Source of the DNA: Barnesiella sp. WM24
GTDB lineage: Bacteria > Bacteroidota > Bacteroidia > Bacteroidales > Muribaculaceae
Reading direction: 5' to 3'
Assembly: GCF_004570975.1 (NCBI RefSeq)
Contig: NZ_SPPC01000010.1
Span: 1-64,000 of the forward strand
Length of the DNA stretch: 64,000 nucleotides
The notes beneath the pieces were generated by a model. That model was given only the letters and a program-made list of their open reading frames with translations, searched no databases and was not told the DNA's origin. The position numbers and the translations under genes are program-made. Below are positions 34,522-43,165 of this stretch, one piece after another; the stretch's first letter is position 1; the number at the start of each line of letters is the position of its first letter.

Positions 34522-34789
34522 CGTGATGATTGCGAGTGGTTATTTTATACAACAGGTAGGCTGCGAGCACACTGCCAGCCGTCGCAAGCCCTCCTATGAT
34601 GAGTGCGCTGACTCCGTAGCGCGACAGGTTGTCGATGACATTGCGGTCGGAGCCTACCGACAGCCCCAGCAGGAAGAGCAGCAGCCATATCACGATGTTG
34701 AACACCGCCGGGGGTAACAGCGTAAGGCGTCGGCGACGCAGTAGGAAGCCGGCGAGTATACTGCAGAAAAGTACAATCAGCGGAGTCAT
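34511..34789 (-). CDS. LysO family lysine exporter, N-terminal part
   Basis: 92 residues with three membrane helices (about 3-16, 27-43, 60-82). MTPLIVLFCSILAGFLLRRR matches the beginning of LysO/DUF340 proteins. It is translated just before the C-terminal part, with an 11-base overlap, so the two chains probably assemble in the inner membrane. It lies 6 bases from the DUF721 gene and may belong to the rlmN-recF-DUF721 transcription unit. Confidence 0.78.
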   Translation of the reverse strand: MTPLIVLFCSILAGFLLRRRRLTLLPPAVFNIVIWLLLFLLGLSVGSDRNVIDNLSRYGVSALIIGGLATAGSVLAAYLLYKITTRNHHDEG

Positions 34790-34795
34790 GCGCGG

Positions 34796-35086
34796 TCAGT
34801 GAAACTGGATTTCGGTCACAACCTTGGCGCCTACAGCCTTGTTAAGCTCGTCAATAAGCTTGGCGCGCAGAAATGACAGCTCATTTTTAAGCGATGCCGA
34901 CGAGATGTAGATGTGGAGCACCCCGCGGTCTATAAACCGCCGCGTAGTATAGCGGTTGACTCCGGGACCTACCACCTCCTGCCACAGGTAGAGCACACGC
35001 TGCTCATTGAACTGCGGTTCGATACCGTCGGTCATCAGTTTCTCCTTTATTATGTCGGCGAGTAGCTGTGGCTCGGGGCGTTTCAT
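34796..35086 (-). CDS. DUF721 (DciA-like) protein
   Basis: 96 residues, DUF721 family (LWQEVVGPGVNRYTTRRFI, then LHIYISSASLKNELSF). Known: the related DciA loads the replicative helicase DnaB in bacteria lacking DnaC/DnaI, and DUF721 genes often sit by recF. Here it starts 4 bases after the recF stop, which fits a role in replication. DNA-binding KH-like fold expected. Confidence 0.85.
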   Translation of the reverse strand: MKRPEPQLLADIIKEKLMTDGIEPQFNEQRVLYLWQEVVGPGVNRYTTRRFIDRGVLHIYISSASLKNELSFLRAKLIDELNKAVGAKVVTEIQFH

Positions 35087-35090
35087 GTCG

Positions 35091-36200
35091 TTAGCTGTGG
35101 TTGATTATGTCAAGCGCGCCCGAGTCTACGAGCCACATGCGGTAGTCGCCTGTCGTCCGCGACATTATTTCGTCAAGATGGGTGCGGTTGGTGTCGGTTA
35201 TGAAAATCTGTCCGAATCCTTCGCCCGTTACAATCTCCATTATATGCTCCACGCGCGAAGCGTCAAGCTTGTCGAAGATATCGTCAAGCAGAAGCATGGG
35301 AAGCATTCCGGAGGTGTCGCGCAGAAACTCGTATTGAGCCAGGCGGAGAGCGATCACAAAGGTCTTGCACTGCCCCTGTGAGCCGGCGCGCCTCATTGCC
35401 ATTCCGTCAAGCAGCATGTCGATGTCGTCGCGGTGAGGTCCCACTGTTGTGTGACACACCGTCTCGTCGCGCCGCCGCGAGCGGTCCAGCGCGTCGGTGA
35501 GCGATTTCATGCCGTCGTCGGCAAGCGAGCTGCGGTAAGAGAGCGTGACATGCTCGTTATCGCCTCCTATGGCGCGGTAATAGCGGTCAAATATCTCCGA
35601 CAGCGATGCTATCCATTTGGCGCGTGTGGCGTGCAGGTAGGTTGCTGCCGCGTCCATCTGCATCTCCACCGCCATGTAGAGCGCGGGGTCGCCCACGTGG
35701 TCGCGCAGCATCTTGTTGCGCTGTTCAAGCGCCCGGTTGTATCGGATGAGCCTGTCGAGGTAAGTGGCGTCGCCCTGCGATATGAGCATGTCGATAAGAC
35801 GCCGACGCTCTTCACCGGTGCCGCGTATGAGGTCGATGTCGTGGGGTGATGACAACACGAGCGGAAACGCACCGATATGGCTTGACAGACGCTGGTATTC
35901 CTTGCCCATTCTCTTGAGCGACTTGCGCCGTCCCTTTGCCATGCCGAGCGACAGCTCCTCCTCCACGCCTCGCCGGTCGTAGCGGGCGTTGAGCATCGTG
36001 AACTGCTCGTCGCGCCTGATGAGCATGGCGTCGGTCATCCCGGTGAAGCTCTTGCAGAAACTCAGGTAATATATGGCGTCGAGAAGATTGCTTTTCCCCA
36101 TGCCGTTATTGCCGAGAAAGCAGTTGACCTTTGGCGAGAAGTCAAGCTCGGCGTCGGCGATATTCTTGAAATTGCAGATTTTAAGATGCTTGAGAACCAT
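35091..36200 (-). CDS. recF: RecF recombination mediator
   Basis: 369 residues using the ATG at 36200 (MVLKHLKICNFKN); an ATG ten codons upstream would lie deeper in rlmN. SMC-like ATPase with Walker A FLGNNGMGKSNLLDAI, an ABC signature region (GSQGQCKTFVIALRLAQ) and Walker B MLLLDDIFDKLD. It helps load RecA at single-strand gaps. The 20-base overlap with the rlmN end indicates co-translation. Confidence 0.95.
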   Translation of the reverse strand: MVLKHLKICNFKNIADAELDFSPKVNCFLGNNGMGKSNLLDAIYYLSFCKSFTGMTDAMLIRRDEQFTMLNARYDRRGVEEELSLGMAKGRRKSLKRMGKEYQRLSSHIGAFPLVLSSPHDIDLIRGTGEERRRLIDMLISQGDATYLDRLIRYNRALEQRNKMLRDHVGDPALYMAVEMQMDAAATYLHATRAKWIASLSEIFDRYYRAIGGDNEHVTLSYRSSLADDGMKSLTDALDRSRRRDETVCHTTVGPHRDDIDMLLDGMAMRRAGSQGQCKTFVIALRLAQYEFLRDTSGMLPMLLLDDIFDKLDASRVEHIMEIVTGEGFGQIFITDTNRTHLDEIMSRTTGDYRMWLVDSGALDIINHS

Positions 36201-37236
36201 CGTTTTCTTGTTTGTTCTGTTTGCCTGCAAGCATTCCGCAGGCGGCGGCTATGTCCTCCCCGCGCGATGTGCGTATCGTGGCGGTTATGCCAAGGTCATT
36301 CAGCCTGTCGCGGAAAGCGGTCATGGTAGCTTCGTCAGAAGTCTTCAGGTCGCTGTCGGGTATTGCGTGAAACCTGATGAGGTTTACACGACAGTCAAGC
36401 CCTTTCAGCAGGCGCGACAGCGACTGGGCGTAGCGCAGGTTGTCGTTGAGTCCGCCCCACATTATGTATTCCAGCGAGAGCCGGCGTTGATGGGAGAAGT
36501 CATAGCCCCGCAGTAGCGAAAGCACATCCTTGAGCGGATAGGCGTTTTCGACAGGCATCAGCGAGGCGCGCTGCTCCGCCACGGGTGAGTGTACGCTGAT
36601 GGCGATATGCACCTTGGTAGTGTTAAGAAGCGTCTTCAGCTCCTTAATTTTACCGATGGTCGACACTGTTATGCGTTTCGGGCTCCATGCCAGTCCCCAT
36701 GTCGCCGTAAGTATCTCCAGCGCGGGCAACACGGCGTCGAGATTGTCCATCGGTTCGCCCATGCCCATGAAGACTATGTTGGTGAGCGATTGGCTTTCGG
36801 GTATTGACAATATCTGGTTGATGATGTCGGCTGTCGTGAGGTTGCCGTGAAATCCCTGCCTCCCGGTCATGCAGAAGCGGCACCCCATGCGGCATCCCGC
36901 CTGTGACGACACGCAGAGTGTCGCGCGGTCGCGGTCGGGGATGTAGACAGCTTCGATGTCGCGTCCGCCTTTTCCGTCAAACAGATATTTTACCGTGCCG
37001 TCGACTGACCGCGCCTCGGCTTTCGGTGAAAACCGCCCCACACAATATGAGGCTGCCAGGCGCTCCCTGCCTTTGAGCGAGATGTTGGTCATGGCGTCAA
37101 TCGACGTAACGCGCTTGACATATAGCCAGTCGGCAATCTGTTTGGCTGCAAAACCGGGCAGTCCGCACCCGGCGGCTACTTCGCGGAGCTGCTGCAGGGT
37201 CATCCCTATTAGAGGCTGTAGGTCGTTTTTATTCAT
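36181..37236 (-). CDS. rlmN: Dual-specificity RNA methyltransferase RlmN
   Basis: A 351-residue radical-SAM enzyme forming 2-methyladenosine at 23S rRNA A2503 and in tRNA. The cluster motif is C-x3-C-x2-C (CRMGCRFC), followed by GFHGNLTTADI and GMGEPMDNLD. A late Cys (in AAACGM) is the expected methyl-carrier residue, and an earlier Cys lies in TLCVSSQ. First gene of the rlmN-recF-DUF721 group. Confidence 0.95.
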   Translation of the reverse strand: MNKNDLQPLIGMTLQQLREVAAGCGLPGFAAKQIADWLYVKRVTSIDAMTNISLKGRERLAASYCVGRFSPKAEARSVDGTVKYLFDGKGGRDIEAVYIPDRDRATLCVSSQAGCRMGCRFCMTGRQGFHGNLTTADIINQILSIPESQSLTNIVFMGMGEPMDNLDAVLPALEILTATWGLAWSPKRITVSTIGKIKELKTLLNTTKVHIAISVHSPVAEQRASLMPVENAYPLKDVLSLLRGYDFSHQRRLSLEYIMWGGLNDNLRYAQSLSRLLKGLDCRVNLIRFHAIPDSDLKTSDEATMTAFRDRLNDLGITATIRTSRGEDIAAACGMLAGKQNKQENDGSQAS

Positions 37237-37368
37237 CAGGATTCAAGTAAGTTGCTTACGGGGTGAATTTCTATACAAAGTTACTGACTTTTTGCAATTT
37301 TAGGGCGTTGGCGGGATGTAAATTCAATAATTTTGATTATGTTTGCATGACAACCGCCGCCTATCGCA

Positions 37369-38655
37369 ATGGAACGACTGATGCAATACATCTGGCAACA
37401 TCGCCTGTGGCCTGTAGCCGAAATGACTACGGTCGACGGCGAGCGTGTAAGCGTGATTGACCCCGGCAGGCTGAACACTGACTCCGGACCTGACTTTTTC
37501 AATGCCAAGCTCTCTATCGGAGGGCAGATGTGGGCGGGTGACGTCGAGATTCATGTCAGGGCGACCGACTGGTATCGCCATCATCATGACCGCGACAGGG
37601 CTTACGATTCGGTTGTGTTGCATGTCGTCGGTAAAGATGACGGGAGGGTCACGCGCCCCGACGGCAGGGTGATACCGCAGCTACGCATGAACTGTGCCGC
37701 TGACTTTCATCATCATTACCGGGCGCTTGTAGCCGGCGCGGCAAGCGAGCTGCCCTGTCATGAGGAGATTGCGGCGATGCCGCCTGTACACCTGCGCTCC
37801 TGGATAGACTCTCTTGCCTATGAACGCCTGTATGCGAAAACAGGGCGCATAGAGAGATACCTCACCCACTTTTCGGGCGACTGGGAGTCGGTGTGTTTCG
37901 TGACTCTTGCCCGTTCGCTCGGGTTTGGCACCAATAGTGAGCCGTTTGAGCGTCTTGCGCTCAGTGTGCCGCTGAAGTTTCTCTGCAAGCACAGCGACTC
38001 GCAGTTGAGTCTTGAGGCTCTCCTTTTCGGGCAGGCGGGACTTCTCGACAGCGTGGCGGAGACTGACCCTTACATCACTCTGCTGAAACGCGAATATGCT
38101 TTCCTCGCCCATAAATTCTCCTTGCCTAAGCCGGGCTGTCTGGGATGGAAGATGTCGCGAATGCGTCCCGCCAATTTCCCTCACAGGCGCATCGCGTTTC
38201 TTGCCCTTATGGCTTTCGGCGGCTTCCGGATGATGAGCCGCATCGTCGGACTCCGTAAGGCTGAGGATGTCGCGAAGCTTTTCAATGCCGAGCTGATAGG
38301 ATACTGGAGCAGCCACTATACATTTAACTCGCAACTTGACGGCAGCCGTGCCGTGGCGCTCGGGCGTAATGCCGTCGACGTGTTGACAATCAATACGGTG
38401 GTGCCGCTGCTTCATGCCTACGGCTCCGCTACGGGCGACAGCATGCTTTGTGATGTGGCGGTCGGTATGCTTCAGGAGATGCGTGCCGAAAGCAATTCGG
38501 TGGTGACGCTTTTCGGCAAGCATGGACTGAAATGTGACGATGCGTTCACCTCGCAGGCAGTCCTGCAATTGCGTCGCGAATATTGCGAGCCACGGAAATG
38601 CCTGTATTGCCGCATAGGTCACAGAATGCTTTCCAAAAGGGTTAAGAGCCGTTAA
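37369..38655 (+). CDS. DUF2851 family protein
   Basis: A 428-residue DUF2851 protein, core to Bacteroidetes but of unknown function. It begins MERLMQYIWQHRLW and has the GPDFFNAKLSIGG and GDVEIHVRATDWYRHHHD motifs, reminiscent of nuclease-like acidic/His clusters. The C-terminus carries a Cys-rich CEPRKCLYCRIGHRML segment (Cys spacing like a zinc site). Cytosolic; divergent from rlmN. Confidence 0.85.
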   Translation: MERLMQYIWQHRLWPVAEMTTVDGERVSVIDPGRLNTDSGPDFFNAKLSIGGQMWAGDVEIHVRATDWYRHHHDRDRAYDSVVLHVVGKDDGRVTRPDGRVIPQLRMNCAADFHHHYRALVAGAASELPCHEEIAAMPPVHLRSWIDSLAYERLYAKTGRIERYLTHFSGDWESVCFVTLARSLGFGTNSEPFERLALSVPLKFLCKHSDSQLSLEALLFGQAGLLDSVAETDPYITLLKREYAFLAHKFSLPKPGCLGWKMSRMRPANFPHRRIAFLALMAFGGFRMMSRIVGLRKAEDVAKLFNAELIGYWSSHYTFNSQLDGSRAVALGRNAVDVLTINTVVPLLHAYGSATGDSMLCDVAVGMLQEMRAESNSVVTLFGKHGLKCDDAFTSQAVLQLRREYCEPRKCLYCRIGHRMLSKRVKSR

Positions 38656-38713
38656 GATTTATTATCAGGGCAGGATATGCCGAAGTTTTGATAATGATTA
38701 CAAATTAAATCAT

Positions 38714-38721
38714 TATCTTTG
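38714..38721 (+). promoter_or_regulatory. -7 box of the NamZ-symporter-WYL group
   Basis: TATCTTTG lies 21 bases before the ATG at 38743. TTTTG occurs 23 bp upstream, slightly further than the usual 19-21 bp. Confidence 0.45.
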
Positions 38722-38742
38722 TCTAATAAACTGAATTTTCAA

Positions 38743-39942
38743 ATGATTAGAAACATACATTTCATTTCTTGCCGATATATATTCACGGTGTTGACTTTGT
38801 TGCTGTTGTGTTGCCGTCCGCTCGCTGCCGGAGAGATAAAGGTGGGGGCTGAACGGACTTCAGTCTATGTCCCGATGCTTAAAGGGAAGCGGGTCGCGTT
38901 ATTGTCCAATCACACCGGCATGGTAGGGTCACGCCACACACTTGACCTGATGCTCGACAGTTGTGTGAACGTGGTGACGCTCTTCTCCCCGGAACATGGG
39001 TTCCGTGGCACTGCCGACGCCGGGGAACACGTGAAGAACGGTGTCGACGAGGCTACCGGAATCCCTATATCATCGCTGTATACGGGCAAGTCAAAGGGTA
39101 TCGCGCCCGAGGTCATGAACGCAATCGACGTGATTGTGGTAGACCTGCAAGATGTGGGCACCCGATTCTATACCTACTACATCACTATGATAAAGGTGAT
39201 GGAGGAGGCTGCCGCCGCCGGGAAAGCAGTAGTGGTGCTTGACCGCCCTAATCCGCTTGGCATGACGGTAGACGGTCCAGTGCTTGACATGTCGCTGCGC
39301 TCCGGAGTAGGCAGGCTGCCTATACCGGTGATTCACGGGATGACACTCGGCGAGATTGCGCAGATGGCAAACGGCGAGCGCTGGCTCCGCGGAGGGAAGA
39401 AAGTGAATCTTACGGTGGTGCCGTGTGAAGGCTACACCCACGCGTCGCGCTATCAGTTGCCGGTGGCGCCGTCGCCTAATCTGCGCGACATGACCGCGAT
39501 ATATCTCTATCCCTCGCTTTGCTTCTTTGAGGGCACTACCGCGAGTGTGGGTCGTGGCACTGATTTCCCGTTTAAGGTCTACGGTCATCCGGCGATGAAG
39601 GGGAAAGAGTTCTCGTTCACGCCGCGCAGCGTGGCGGGGGCTAAAAATCCGCCGCTTCTTAACCGCCGGTGTTTTGGTGTCGACCTGAGAAGGGCGCGTG
39701 TCGACTCGGTCATCGACAATGGTGTCGACCTCAGCTATATCATTGATGCCTATAGGTCTATGCCTGAATTGGAGAAGACACGGTTTTTTACATCGTTTTT
39801 TGACAAGCTGATAGGCAATAAAAAAGTGAAACTCATGATAATAGACGGCGTGCCGGCCGACGAGATAAAGGAATCCTGGGCCGGTGAGGTCGAAGAGTTC
39901 AAGTTGTTGCGTGAAAAATATCTGATTTATCCCGAGTCATGA
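38743..39942 (+). CDS. DUF1343 exo-beta-N-acetylmuramidase (NamZ-like)
   Basis: 399 residues from the ATG at 38743, giving a signal peptide of about 35 residues. It is a DUF1343/GH171 protein with LLSNHTGMVG, SPEHGFRGTADAGE, VVDLQDVGTRFYTYY and DRPNPLG. Known: Bacteroidetes NamZ (Tannerella) releases terminal MurNAc from peptidoglycan fragments. It overlaps a sodium-solute symporter gene by 4 bases, which suggests cleavage in the periplasm coupled to uptake of the released sugar (inference). Confidence 0.9.
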   Translation: MIRNIHFISCRYIFTVLTLLLLCCRPLAAGEIKVGAERTSVYVPMLKGKRVALLSNHTGMVGSRHTLDLMLDSCVNVVTLFSPEHGFRGTADAGEHVKNGVDEATGIPISSLYTGKSKGIAPEVMNAIDVIVVDLQDVGTRFYTYYITMIKVMEEAAAAGKAVVVLDRPNPLGMTVDGPVLDMSLRSGVGRLPIPVIHGMTLGEIAQMANGERWLRGGKKVNLTVVPCEGYTHASRYQLPVAPSPNLRDMTAIYLYPSLCFFEGTTASVGRGTDFPFKVYGHPAMKGKEFSFTPRSVAGAKNPPLLNRRCFGVDLRRARVDSVIDNGVDLSYIIDAYRSMPELEKTRFFTSFFDKLIGNKKVKLMIIDGVPADEIKESWAGEVEEFKLLREKYLIYPES

Positions 39943-41420
39943 GCCCTGTAGTCGTACTCGTTACCGTCGCGGCTTACTTCCTGCTGCTCTTTGCCGTGAG
40001 TCATGTCGCGTCACGACGCACTGACAATACCGGATTTTTTACCGGCAACAGGCGTGCCCCCTGGGTTGTCGTGGCGATTGCCACCGTAGGCGCCGCTATA
40101 TCGGGCGTCACGTTTATCAGTGTGCCCGGCATGGTCGTTGACAAGGGCTACAGCTATCTGCAGATGGTGCTTGGCTTTATCGTCGGTTACTGGATTATCG
40201 CGTTTGTGCTTGTGCCGCTCTTTTACAAGCGCAATCTTGTGTCAATCTACGGCTATCTGGGGGAGCGGTTCGGACTGAGTACCTACCGCACCGGGGCATG
40301 GTTTTTCATTGTCTCCAAGATGCTTGGCGCGTCGGTAAGATTTTTTGTGGTGTGCATTGTGCTTCAGGCGCTTGTCTGCGACCCGCTCGGTGTGCCGTTC
40401 TGGGCTAACGTGGCAGTCACGGTAGGCATAGTGTGGCTCTATACTTTCAGAGGAGGAGTCAAGTCGGTGATATGGACCGATTTGCTTAAAAGTTTCTGTC
40501 TGATACTCTCGGTTGTGCTGTGTATCGTGTTCATTGCCCGCAATCTTGACCTTGACTTTGCCGGAGTGGTTGATGCCGTGGGCGGTCACAGCTCTTCAAG
40601 AGTGTTTTTCTTTGACGATCCATCGAAGGGGGTATATTTCTGGAAACAGTTTGTCGCCGGCATATTCATGGCTATTGCCATCAATGGTCTTGACCAGGAC
40701 ATGATGCAGCGTAATCTTGCATGCCGCGATTCGGCCCGTAGCCGTAAGAACATGCTTGTGAGCGGGGTGATGCAGTTTTTTGTCATCGCGTTGTTTCTGC
40801 TTCTCGGCACTCTGCTGGTTGTATATATCGATGGCAATCCGTCACTGTCGATGCCTGAAAAGAGCGACGAGATATTTGGTCTTGTGGCTTCCCATGACTC
40901 GCTCCCTCCGGTGGTAGGCATCCTGTTTGTGCTGGGGCTTGTCGCTGCGGCATACTCGGCAGCCGGGTCGGCGCTTGTGTCGCTCACCACTTCCTTTACA
41001 GTCGATATTATCGGCAGGGAGGGGGCTGACGAAATCAGGCTTGCCCGGGTGCGCCGGCTCGTACATGCTGGCATGGCGGTGATGATGGGAGTGGTAATTA
41101 TTGTGTTTTACGTAATAAGCGAGGATGATGCCATAAGCGCTGTCTACACCCTCGCGTCCTATACATATGGTCCGATACTCGGACTGTTTGCTTTCGGAAT
41201 GTTCACGTCGTTGCGCGTCAACGACAGGATTGTGCCTTTTATATGCGTGGCTGCGCCTGCCGCGTGTCTGCTTACACGAAATCTGCTGTTTAGTCTGTGG
41301 GGCTATGAGATGAGCTTCGAGCTGCTGCTGCTAAATGCGTTTTTTACATTTGCGTTATTGTCAGTGGCTTCAGCCGTCAAGTCCGGCCGCCGGAAGCCTG
41401 TGACTGAATCTTCATTATAA
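39939..41420 (+). CDS. Sodium:solute symporter (SSS family)
   Basis: A 493-residue inner-membrane transporter with about 13 helices. SSS features: GNRRAPWVVVAIATVGAAIS at the sodium-binding start, FYKRNLVSIYGYLGERFG and GLDQDMMQRNLACR. It starts inside the stop region of the NamZ-like gene (ATGA). Homologues beside NamZ genes are proposed to import MurNAc or related sugars; the sequence itself does not fix the substrate. Confidence 0.88.
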   Translation: MSPVVVLVTVAAYFLLLFAVSHVASRRTDNTGFFTGNRRAPWVVVAIATVGAAISGVTFISVPGMVVDKGYSYLQMVLGFIVGYWIIAFVLVPLFYKRNLVSIYGYLGERFGLSTYRTGAWFFIVSKMLGASVRFFVVCIVLQALVCDPLGVPFWANVAVTVGIVWLYTFRGGVKSVIWTDLLKSFCLILSVVLCIVFIARNLDLDFAGVVDAVGGHSSSRVFFFDDPSKGVYFWKQFVAGIFMAIAINGLDQDMMQRNLACRDSARSRKNMLVSGVMQFFVIALFLLLGTLLVVYIDGNPSLSMPEKSDEIFGLVASHDSLPPVVGILFVLGLVAAAYSAAGSALVSLTTSFTVDIIGREGADEIRLARVRRLVHAGMAVMMGVVIIVFYVISEDDAISAVYTLASYTYGPILGLFAFGMFTSLRVNDRIVPFICVAAPAACLLTRNLLFSLWGYEMSFELLLLNAFFTFALLSVASAVKSGRRKPVTESSL

Positions 41421-41442
41421 ACCTTAACCTACTTCTATTACT

Positions 41443-42357
41443 ATGGCAAAAGACCTTTTCAGCCGTTATATATGGCTAATCGATACTATCAAGCGTTATG
41501 GCTCGATATCACGCGAGGAGATAAATAAACTTTGGGTGCGTTCACCTTACTCCAATGGCGAGCCGTTGCCAAGGCGCACATTTTACTCTTATCGCAACGC
41601 TATCGAAGAGCTGTTTAAGATAAATATAGAGTGCAACCAGTCTACCTTCGAATACTATATCGAACAAGACAACGAGCATGATGACAGCGTTATGAACTGG
41701 TTGCTCAACTCTGCATCGGTCGGTAATCTGCTCAATGACGCGCGTCATATCGGCGGACAGATTTTCCTTGAGGAAGTGCCGTCGGCGCGCGAGCATCTGC
41801 CTGTAGTGGTGGATGCCATGAAGGAGAAGCGTCAGGTTACGTTCAGCTATCATCCTTACTCGCGCATCAACCCTACCCACGACATCGTGGTTGAGCCTTA
41901 TTTCTTAAAGATATTCAAGCAGCGGTGGTATGTGACCGGGCGCAATGTAAAGGAGGACACTATAAAGACCTATGCGCTCGACCGCATGAGCAATTCGCGG
42001 CTGCTTCCGGCTACCTATGTCATTCCCGACGACTTTGATGCCGAGGCATATTTCCGTGACAGCTACGGCATAATATTTGACGAGGGGATGGTGAAGCATG
42101 TGGCGATACGTACCGATCCGCGACAGGCAAAATATTTCCGGTCGGTTCCGTTACATCACTCTCAGACAGAGGTGATTCACGATTCCTACTCTATATTTTA
42201 TTACAAAATAAAGATTACCCCCGACTTTATCCAGGAACTTCTGTCTTATGGACCGAAAATCACTGTACTCAGCCCGCCTGAAGTGTGTGCCATTATGGTC
42301 GACTCGCTCCGCACGTCGCTCGCCAATTATGAAAATGGCGGCTTTAATATAGGCTGA
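41443..42357 (+). CDS. WYL-domain transcriptional regulator
   Basis: 304 residues. The N-terminal winged-helix part (about 1-75, SISREEINKLWV) is followed by a WYL domain (about 130-215) with the characteristic FKQRWYVTGR motif and a WCX-like C-terminus. Known: WYL domains bind nucleic acids or small ligands and control transcription. It lies 22 bases after the symporter, so it may regulate this amino-sugar group or act elsewhere. Confidence 0.88.
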   Translation: MAKDLFSRYIWLIDTIKRYGSISREEINKLWVRSPYSNGEPLPRRTFYSYRNAIEELFKINIECNQSTFEYYIEQDNEHDDSVMNWLLNSASVGNLLNDARHIGGQIFLEEVPSAREHLPVVVDAMKEKRQVTFSYHPYSRINPTHDIVVEPYFLKIFKQRWYVTGRNVKEDTIKTYALDRMSNSRLLPATYVIPDDFDAEAYFRDSYGIIFDEGMVKHVAIRTDPRQAKYFRSVPLHHSQTEVIHDSYSIFYYKIKITPDFIQELLSYGPKITVLSPPEVCAIMVDSLRTSLANYENGGFNIG

Positions 42358-42358
42358 T

Positions 42359-43036
42359 TTACCAGGGCGAAAAGGTGACGTCGGTGTCGTAGGTGTCGGT
42401 TTGCTCAACCTTTTTGAGCCGCTTGACCACGCGTATAGTCACCGGGAGTATCAATATCTCGTAAAGAGTCTTCAGAAGAGCCTGCGCTACGATCAGCTCG
42501 ATAATGTCGGCTATTGGGAGTATGCCTCCGAAGGCTATCGGAAAGAAAATGACTGAATCTACACCTTCTCCCCAGAGGGTGCTTATGATGGCTCTCGCCG
42601 AGAAGTGCTTTCCTCCCGATTTTACTTTCATGCGGCTCATTACCCAGGCATTTGCGATGGAGCCGCATATAAATGCAAGAAACGATGCGGCAAGTATGCG
42701 CGGGACATTGCCGTATATAGTCTCCATCTCGCTCTGGGCTGTCCATGCTTCAGAGCCGGGTAGCAGGATGGCAAGCTGAAGCAAGAGTGTCACGAGCAGA
42801 TTCATGAAGAATCCGAGCCATATGACGAGCCGCGCTTTGCGGAAACCGTACACTTCCACGAGGCAGTCATTGATGATATAGCTTATGGGAAATACCGCCA
42901 TGCCGGCAGTGACAGTCACGATGCCAAGCGACACAGTCTTGATTTCTACTAAATTGGCGATGATGAGGCACACACAGAACAGTACCGTCAACAGAAGAAA
43001 GGGGAGCGAGAAACGCTCGGTAGTTAATTGTTTCAT
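42359..43036 (-). CDS. yhhQ: Queuosine precursor transporter (YhhQ/DUF165)
   Basis: A 225-residue inner-membrane protein with about six helices: FLLLTVLFCVCLIIANLVEI, then PISYIINDCLVEVYGFRKAR (the DUF165 signature) and FICGSIANAWVMSRMK. Known: E. coli YhhQ imports preQ0/preQ1. A preQ1-I riboswitch directly in front of the gene supports this assignment here. Convergent with the WYL gene, with one base between the stops. Confidence 0.93.
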   Translation of the reverse strand: MKQLTTERFSLPFLLLTVLFCVCLIIANLVEIKTVSLGIVTVTAGMAVFPISYIINDCLVEVYGFRKARLVIWLGFFMNLLVTLLLQLAILLPGSEAWTAQSEMETIYGNVPRILAASFLAFICGSIANAWVMSRMKVKSGGKHFSARAIISTLWGEGVDSVIFFPIAFGGILPIADIIELIVAQALLKTLYEILILPVTIRVVKRLKKVEQTDTYDTDVTFSPW

Positions 43037-43040
43037 AATT

Positions 43041-43071
43041 CTTGTTTTTTACGAGGTAGCAAGCACTCGGT
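43041..43071 (-). promoter_or_regulatory. PreQ1-I riboswitch
   Basis: On the minus strand: P1 stem CGAG/CTCG closing the loop TGCTTGCTAC, followed by the A-rich tail TAAAAAACAAG. The loop CTTG can pair with the tail CAAG to form the H-type pseudoknot of preQ1 class I. The tail ends 4 bases before the yhhQ ATG, so ligand binding probably blocks translation. A -7 TAATTTTG lies at 43085-43092. Confidence 0.85.
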
Positions 43072-43165
43072 AGATTTTCTGCTGCAAAATTACTGAAAAT
43101 CCGTCATAAATCAGCGGTGAGGCGCGGTTTTTAAGTTTTATTACCGCAGCTATTACCGCAGCCGG

